A DNA stretch of 64,000 bases from the NCBI RefSeq assembly GCF_900094575.1, contig NZ_FMAE01000001.1:682001-746000 (forward strand), in the 5' to 3' direction. Each line of letters opens with the position of its first letter. Position 1 is the first letter of the stretch. Source of the stretch: Bradyrhizobium yuanmingense. GTDB lineage: Bacteria > Pseudomonadota > Alphaproteobacteria > Rhizobiales > Xanthobacteraceae. Of the stretch, positions 56,979 through 64,000 are shown piece after piece. The notes under the pieces were generated by a model. The model worked only from the letters and a program-made list of their open reading frames with translations. It had not been told where the DNA came from and searched no databases. The translations under genes were made by a program, and so were the position numbers.

Positions 56979-57057
56979 GTCATGGCCGGGCTTGTCCCGG
57001 CCATCAACGTCATGCGTTACGAAGAACGTGGATGCCCGGGACAAGCCCGGGCATGAC
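56979..57057. repeat. intergenic inverted repeat, GTCATGGCCGGGCTTGTCCCGG family
   Basis: Arms GTCATGGCCGGGCTTGTCC and GGACAAGCCCGGGCATGAC pair around a short centre. It lies just after nadC and before the convergent SleB-type gene. Confidence 0.85.
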
Positions 57058-57072
57058 GATCACTTGTAGGCG

Positions 57073-58521
57073 CTACCGCCGCTCGCCCAACTCCGCGGAG
57101 CTCTTGGCTTCCTGCGCGAGCGCGGCGGAGAGCGCGGCGGTTTGCGCCGGCGTGCCCCAGCTCGGCAACTCGCTGCCGTCGCCCCAATTGCGCGGCCGAT
57201 AGAAGGTGTGCACGCCGGTCTTGTACAGCTTCTTCATCTCGGCGACCCAGGACGGGCGGACCCAATAGGCATGGTAATGCGTGGACTTGCCGACCTCGGG
57301 CAGCCAGATCTGTCCGTCGAGCATCGCCTTGGAGATCTTCTTGGCGCGCTCCCACATTTCGGGCTCGCGGATCACGTCGGCATTGTTGTCGCAGGCGAAG
57401 GTGAACTGGCAGGCCAGGTGACGGTGCTTGTTCTGGTAGACCGCGCCGCACACGGTGTCGGGATATTTGCCGGAGAAGACGCGGTTCATCACCACTTGCG
57501 CCACCGCAATCTGGCCGCGCACGGCTTCGCCGCGGGCCTCGAAATAGACGGCTTCGGCAAGACACTTCTCGGACTTGGCGCGCGACTTGTCGTCGAGCGC
57601 GAGTCGCTCCGCCGGCGACTTGCCGCGCTGGTTGTCGGCGTTGACCTCGCCCTTCGGCGCGACGCTCTCGCCGCTCTCGATGTCCTTGGCGATCTCCGCC
57701 GTCGGCGGGGTCAGCGAGGCCGTCACCTTCATGTCGGGGTCGGGCATCACGATCAGCGGCTCGGCGCCGGGCTGCCAGCTCTCGATGGTCTCGAGATTGC
57801 CGCCCAGCGAGGAGCTGCCGAAGAACAGGCTCGATGTCTTGACGCTGAAAGGATCGCGCGCGGGAACAGCCGGCGCCGTGGCGCGCTTCAGCGCTTCTAG
57901 CGGCTGCACCGCGAACGCGCGCGCAGCCTCGCTCGCCTGCGGCGGATTGGAATATTGCGGCAGCGGCGGCGCGCGCATCGCCTCCTGCAGCTCGGGATCG
58001 AGCGGGGCCGCGGATTCCGGCGACATCGCCGGCGGCAATGCGGCGGTCTTGGCGCCGAACACCGAGCTGTTCGAGGTCGCGGGATCTTCCTTGGCCGGTG
58101 CTGCAGCCGGCGCGGCCGTCTCAGGCGACTGAGTCGGCGGGACGATTGCGAGGCGATCGCCCTTCAGGGCGCGATCGACCTTGGGAAAGTCGGATGCGTG
58201 GTAGCGCGGCGGTGCCTGAAGCGCCGGATTGCGGCGGATTGCGCCGGTGACGTCGCCGCCGTCGAGGCTCGCGAGCCGAACCATCGCGCTCTGCGGAACC
58301 GAGGTGCCGATGGGGCGGGAAAAACTGTAGGTGGCAAGCTGTATCGAGGACGCAGCGGAGAACACCTGCTTCTGCCACCGCTCGGCGACGCCGGGTTGGC
58401 GCGCCAGCAACGAGGCAATGTCCTGATAGCCGGTCTCTCTCGGCATCAATGCGAAGATGCAGAGACCGATGCCGAAGGACGCGAACCGCGCGCCCTTCGG
58501 ATGGTTACGCAACACAGACAT
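57073..58521 (-). CDS. SleB-type cell wall hydrolase, 482 aa
   Basis: An N-terminal membrane helix (about 12-28), then a long low-complexity Pro/Ala-rich linker (about 100-320), then the hydrolase domain (about 345-460): CLAEAVYFEARGEAVRGQIA (catalytic Glu), VMNRVFSGKYPDTVCGAVYQ, CQFTFACD and STHYHAYWVRPSW. Family members cleave muropeptide bonds in peptidoglycan; Rhizobiales copies are anchored in the inner membrane. ATG 58521 is preferred over an upstream GTG in frame. Confidence 0.88.
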   Translation of the reverse strand: MSVLRNHPKGARFASFGIGLCIFALMPRETGYQDIASLLARQPGVAERWQKQVFSAASSIQLATYSFSRPIGTSVPQSAMVRLASLDGGDVTGAIRRNPALQAPPRYHASDFPKVDRALKGDRLAIVPPTQSPETAAPAAAPAKEDPATSNSSVFGAKTAALPPAMSPESAAPLDPELQEAMRAPPLPQYSNPPQASEAARAFAVQPLEALKRATAPAVPARDPFSVKTSSLFFGSSSLGGNLETIESWQPGAEPLIVMPDPDMKVTASLTPPTAEIAKDIESGESVAPKGEVNADNQRGKSPAERLALDDKSRAKSEKCLAEAVYFEARGEAVRGQIAVAQVVMNRVFSGKYPDTVCGAVYQNKHRHLACQFTFACDNNADVIREPEMWERAKKISKAMLDGQIWLPEVGKSTHYHAYWVRPSWVAEMKKLYKTGVHTFYRPRNWGDGSELPSWGTPAQTAALSAALAQEAKSSAELGERR

Positions 58522-58831
58522 CGATACGCTCACGCTACGCTTACGCTGGTTCGATCGAACTCAGTACATCCGTGCAATTCGATCTTTATTGTGAGTATCC
58601 AATTTAGGTTGCCGGGGCGTTAATCGGCGTTGCGCAGGCGGCACACTCAAGCGAATGCAGGTGTTTTCACGGGGCGACGTCGCGCATTGGTAAATGCGGC
58701 CTCACGTGAAGCGGTAAACATCGGGTCAACGCGAATGGTGAAGGAACTCTTGCGCCCCGGCGTACCATCACGGGAAGCTGTTGGGGGAGCGCCTGTGCGA
58801 TGACGACGGTTGCGAGGGGCCAACGCGCCCC
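58522..58831. other. 310-base intergenic region between sleB-type gene and ligA
   Basis: An AT-richer block at about 58560-58640 probably contains the promoter of the cell wall hydrolase gene. Short overlapping frames (for example a 69-codon minus frame at 58647-58856) have no recognisable protein pattern. I see no repeat or RNA gene in it. Confidence 0.5.
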
Positions 58832-61145
<2,314 letters not shown>

Positions 61146-61149
61146 AAGC

Positions 61150-62823
61150 CTAAGCCGTCGCCGCCTTGAGCAGCCGTTCCGCCGCAGCCCTCGCCTCGGC
61201 CGTGATCTCGGCGCCCGCGAGCATGCGGGCGATCTCCTCGCGGCGGTGGTCGGCGGCGAGCGCATTGACGCGGGTGGCGACGCGCTTGCCCTTGTCGAGG
61301 GCGTCCTTGGAGATGAGCAGGTGCTGGTCGGCGCGGGCGGCGACCTGCGGGGCGTGGGTCACAGCCATGACCTGGACCTTGCCGGCCAGCCGCGCCAGGC
61401 GCCCGCCGATGGCGTCCGCAACCGCACCGCCGACGCCGGTGTCGATCTCGTCGAAGACGAGCGTCGGCGCCGAGCCGCGGTCGGACAGGACGACCTTGAG
61501 CGCGAGCAGGAAGCGCGACAGCTCGCCGCCGGAAGCGACCTTCATCAAGGGCCCCGGTCTGGTGCCCGGATTGGTCTGCACCCAGAACTCGACGCGATCG
61601 AAACCTTGCGGCCCGGGCGCAGCCTCGTCGGTCTCGACCTGGGTCATGAACCTCGCGCGTTCGAGCTTGAGCGGGGCAAGCTCGGCATTGACCGCCTTGT
61701 TGAGCTTCTCGGCCGACTTCTGCCGCGCCAGCGACAGCTTCTTGGCGGCCGCCGCATAGCGGCTGTCCGCCTCGATCGCGGCCTGCTCCAGCTTCTTCAA
61801 GCGCGAGGCGCCGGCATCGATCAGGACGACGTCGGCGGCGTATTTGGCGGCCAGCGCGGCGAGGCCGTCAACCGGGGTCGAATATTTGCGAGACGCCGCA
61901 CGCAAAGCAAAAAGCCGTTCCTCGATGCGCTCGAGCTCGGCCGGATCGAAATCAGTTGCGGCCAGCGCCGCCTGGAGATGCTGATCGGCCTCCTCCAGCG
62001 CGTTGATCGCCGCGTCGATTGCCTTTACCGCGGGCTCGACCAGCGCCGGCGAGTTGACGCCGCGGCGCTCCAGCCGGCGCACCGCCGCCGAGAGCGCGGC
62101 AACCGGCGAATGATTGCCGCCGACCGCCTCCTGCGCCTCGCGCAGGTCGGAGGCGATCTTCTCGCCCTGCATCATGGTGGTGCGGCGGGAAGCCAATGCG
62201 GTTTCCTCGCCGTCCTTGGGCGCGAGCTGCTTCAGCTCGTCGGAGGCGTGGCGCAGATAATCGGCCTCGCGCGCCGCGCGCTCCATGGCGGCGCGATGCT
62301 CCTCCAGCGCGGTGTTGGCGGTGCGGCGCGCATCCCAGAGCGCTTCGACGGCCGCGACGTCCTTCTCGAGGCCGGCAAAAGCGTCGAGCAGGCGGCGGTG
62401 GGTGGCGGCATCGACCAGCGCGCGCTCGTCGTGCTGGCCGTGGATCTCGACCAGGGCGGTGCCGACCGCCTTCAGCGTCTGCACGCTGATCGATTGGTCG
62501 TTGATGAAGGCGCGGGTGCGGCCGTCGGCGAGCTGCACGCGCCGGAGAATCATCTCGCCGGTGTCGTCGAGGCCATTCTCGGCCAGTATCTTCGTCGCAG
62601 GGTGATTCTTCGGGACATCGAACACGGCCGTGACCTGCCCCTGCTCCGCGCCGTGACGCACGAGGCCGGCGTCGCCGCGGCCGCCGAGCGCCAGCGCAAA
62701 GGCATCGAGCAGGATGGATTTGCCCGCACCGGTCTCGCCGGTCAAAACCGCGAGGCCGGAGGCGAATTCGATATCGAGCCGTTCGATCAGGACGATGTCA
62801 CGGATCGACAGACGCGCCAGCAT
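61150..62823 (-). CDS. recN: DNA repair protein RecN, 557 aa
   Basis: Walker A is LTGETGAGKSILLDA at the N terminus. Long coiled coils follow, and signature/Walker B segments SGGELSRFLLALK and LVFDEIDTGVGG lie near the C terminus, as in SMC-like proteins. It acts in early double-strand break repair. It lies between bamD (13 bases upstream) and ligA. Confidence 0.97.
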   Translation of the reverse strand: MLARLSIRDIVLIERLDIEFASGLAVLTGETGAGKSILLDAFALALGGRGDAGLVRHGAEQGQVTAVFDVPKNHPATKILAENGLDDTGEMILRRVQLADGRTRAFINDQSISVQTLKAVGTALVEIHGQHDERALVDAATHRRLLDAFAGLEKDVAAVEALWDARRTANTALEEHRAAMERAAREADYLRHASDELKQLAPKDGEETALASRRTTMMQGEKIASDLREAQEAVGGNHSPVAALSAAVRRLERRGVNSPALVEPAVKAIDAAINALEEADQHLQAALAATDFDPAELERIEERLFALRAASRKYSTPVDGLAALAAKYAADVVLIDAGASRLKKLEQAAIEADSRYAAAAKKLSLARQKSAEKLNKAVNAELAPLKLERARFMTQVETDEAAPGPQGFDRVEFWVQTNPGTRPGPLMKVASGGELSRFLLALKVVLSDRGSAPTLVFDEIDTGVGGAVADAIGGRLARLAGKVQVMAVTHAPQVAARADQHLLISKDALDKGKRVATRVNALAADHRREEIARMLAGAEITAEARAAAERLLKAATA

Positions 62824-62836
62824 GGAACCAAATTTC

Positions 62837-63727
62837 CTAGCCGAGACCCATCTTCTTGAAGGTCCGGCTGATCCAGGACCCCTGATTCTCGCTCGGCTCG
62901 AGACCGCCGGATTTTACAAGATTATAGGCGTCCTTGTACCAGCGGCTGTCAGGAAAATTGTGCCCAAGCACCGCCGCCGCGGTCTGCGCTTCGCCAACGA
63001 TGCCGATCGCCATATAGGCCTCGGTGAGCCGGAACAGCGCCTCCTCGACATGGCGAGTGGTCTGGTACTGGGTCACGACGGTCTTGTAACGATTGATGGC
63101 GGCCGTGTAGTCGCGCTTCTGGGCGTAGTAGCGGCCGACATTCATTTCCTTGCCGGCGAGCTGGTCGCGCGCGCCCTCGATCTTGGCCTTGGCCGAGGTC
63201 GCATATTCCGAGTTCGGATATTTGCGCACCACCTCTTCCAGCGCAGCGATCGCCTTTTCGGTGCGGGTCTGGTCGCGGCTGATGTCCGGGATCTGGTCGT
63301 AATGGGAGGCGGCGATCAGGTATTGCGCATAGGCCGCATCCGGGCTGCCGGGATGCAGCGTGACGTAGCGGGTGGCGGCACCGATGCAACCGTCATAATC
63401 GCCGCCCTGATAGGACGCATAGGCCGACATCAGCAGCGACTTGCGGGCCCAGTCGGAATAAGGATGCTGGCGGTCGACCTCTTCGAACTTCTTGTTCGCC
63501 GCCTTCATGTCCTTCTTCTCGTTCATGAGGTACAGGCCCTCATTGTAGATCTTGTCGGCGGGCTCCTCGACGAAGGTGTCATCCTTGGCGGTGAACTTGT
63601 CCCAGAGCGCGCCCGTGCCGCATCCGGCGAGCGGCAGCGCAAGAACGATGAAGGTGACGGCCTGAATCAGCCCGCGGGCTCGCGACGAGACCGAGAAATA
63701 TCCGCGCGTCATACGCTGTGCCGACAT
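62837..63727 (-). CDS. bamD: BamD outer membrane assembly lipoprotein, 296 aa
   Basis: A lipoprotein signal peptide ends in LALPLAGCGTG, with the lipidated Cys near residue 36. Tetratricopeptide-like repeats follow: YNEGLYLMNEKKDMKAANKK, FEEVDRQHPYSDWA, LEEVVRKYPNSEYA and AINRYKTVVTQYQTTRHVEE. BamD links BamA with other Bam lipoproteins in outer membrane protein insertion. ATG 63727 is chosen over an upstream ATG because it directly precedes the signal peptide. The 273 bases up to the window end look intergenic (promoter and perhaps a preceding gene). Confidence 0.95.
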   Translation of the reverse strand: MSAQRMTRGYFSVSSRARGLIQAVTFIVLALPLAGCGTGALWDKFTAKDDTFVEEPADKIYNEGLYLMNEKKDMKAANKKFEEVDRQHPYSDWARKSLLMSAYASYQGGDYDGCIGAATRYVTLHPGSPDAAYAQYLIAASHYDQIPDISRDQTRTEKAIAALEEVVRKYPNSEYATSAKAKIEGARDQLAGKEMNVGRYYAQKRDYTAAINRYKTVVTQYQTTRHVEEALFRLTEAYMAIGIVGEAQTAAAVLGHNFPDSRWYKDAYNLVKSGGLEPSENQGSWISRTFKKMGLG

Positions 63728-64000
63728 GAGTTTAAGCCCTGACGCCCTGTGATGCGGTGTCCGCCAGCCCACGAACCCCTCATGGGCGCGAAATGTAACC
63801 GTGGTGCCTGCCATGCGACCACGCCGATGTATCCGAAAACGATCGTTAACGAACCGGATAGGGAGGCATTTCGCCCGGATTAAGGCGAACCTGCCGCAAT
63901 GCTAGCCGATCATGGTTACCAGGAGTTTCCCGGGGGGCCGCCAACCGCGTTCTGAAGGCGGCAGGCCGCGTCAGGACACATCCGGTCCGAAGGCCGCAGC

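Overview
The window is a high-GC (about 65%) chromosomal segment of an alphaproteobacterium. The chromosomal Calvin cycle cluster in the order cbbR-FPTALSXE with form IC (red-type) RubisCO, HWE-family histidine kinases, many small Rhizobiales-type orphan proteins and abundant intergenic palindromes all point to Bradyrhizobium or a close relative. This assignment is by recall of gene order and protein style, not by a database search. Nearly all genes are intact, and only one clear multi-lesion gene was found.

Layout. 1-2.7 kb holds the end of a hybrid kinase with three receiver domains and a downstream REC-PAS-HWE kinase. 2.7-5.1 kb is a run of small orphan genes, including a lysine-rich DUF6496-type protein. 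5.3-8.2 kb holds a DegP/HtrA protease, a universal stress protein and a small ENVRRYR-type protein. 8.3-10.2 kb is a PAS-GGDEF-EAL gene with two frame breaks. 10.4-20.3 kb is the CO2 fixation cluster: cbbF, P, T, A, L, S, X, E on the minus strand and cbbR divergent on the plus strand, with an AT-rich regulatory region between cbbF and cbbR and a hairpin with a T-run between cbbS and cbbX. 20.3-24.3 kb has a second ENVRRYR-type protein, a DUF4118-like membrane protein, an MFS exporter with its TetR regulator and a perfect 22-bp operator, and an N-carbamoyl-D-amino-acid hydrolase. 24.5-27.1 kb has small orphan genes, an orphan TctC-type binding protein and a gene remnant.

27.2-35.7 kb starts with tRNA-Pro(CGG) and continues with Sua5-type tRNA modification, an FAD-linked dehydrogenase, a GNAT acetyltransferase, two Nudix hydrolases, a GrdB-like CxxC protein next to a CaiB-type CoA transferase, and a YedK/HMCES-type SRAP protein. 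36-42.8 kb holds a sulfurtransferase, dihydroorotase, the ygfZ-tag-HD operon, a tyrosine-phosphatase-like protein and a NadQ-type NAD regulator. 43-49.4 kb has a very large DUF2339 membrane protein and two neighbouring chemoreceptors. 49.6-53 kb holds a DUF6894 protein, a secreted protein, an AcuI-type reductase and an MFS carrier. 53.2-57 kb is nadABC, preceded by two related palindromes that are good candidates for NadQ sites. 57-64 kb holds a SleB-type cell wall hydrolase, then ligA, recN and bamD.

Functional links. cbbF-E supply a nearly complete Calvin cycle plus the CbbX activase, under CbbR. NadQ at 41.9 kb probably controls nadABC 11 kb away. BamD, RecN and LigA form the usual alphaproteobacterial envelope/DNA-repair neighbourhood. 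At least eight different imperfect palindromes of about 50-160 bp fill the gaps between genes, mostly just after stop codons. No CRISPR array, IS element, phage or rRNA gene was seen.
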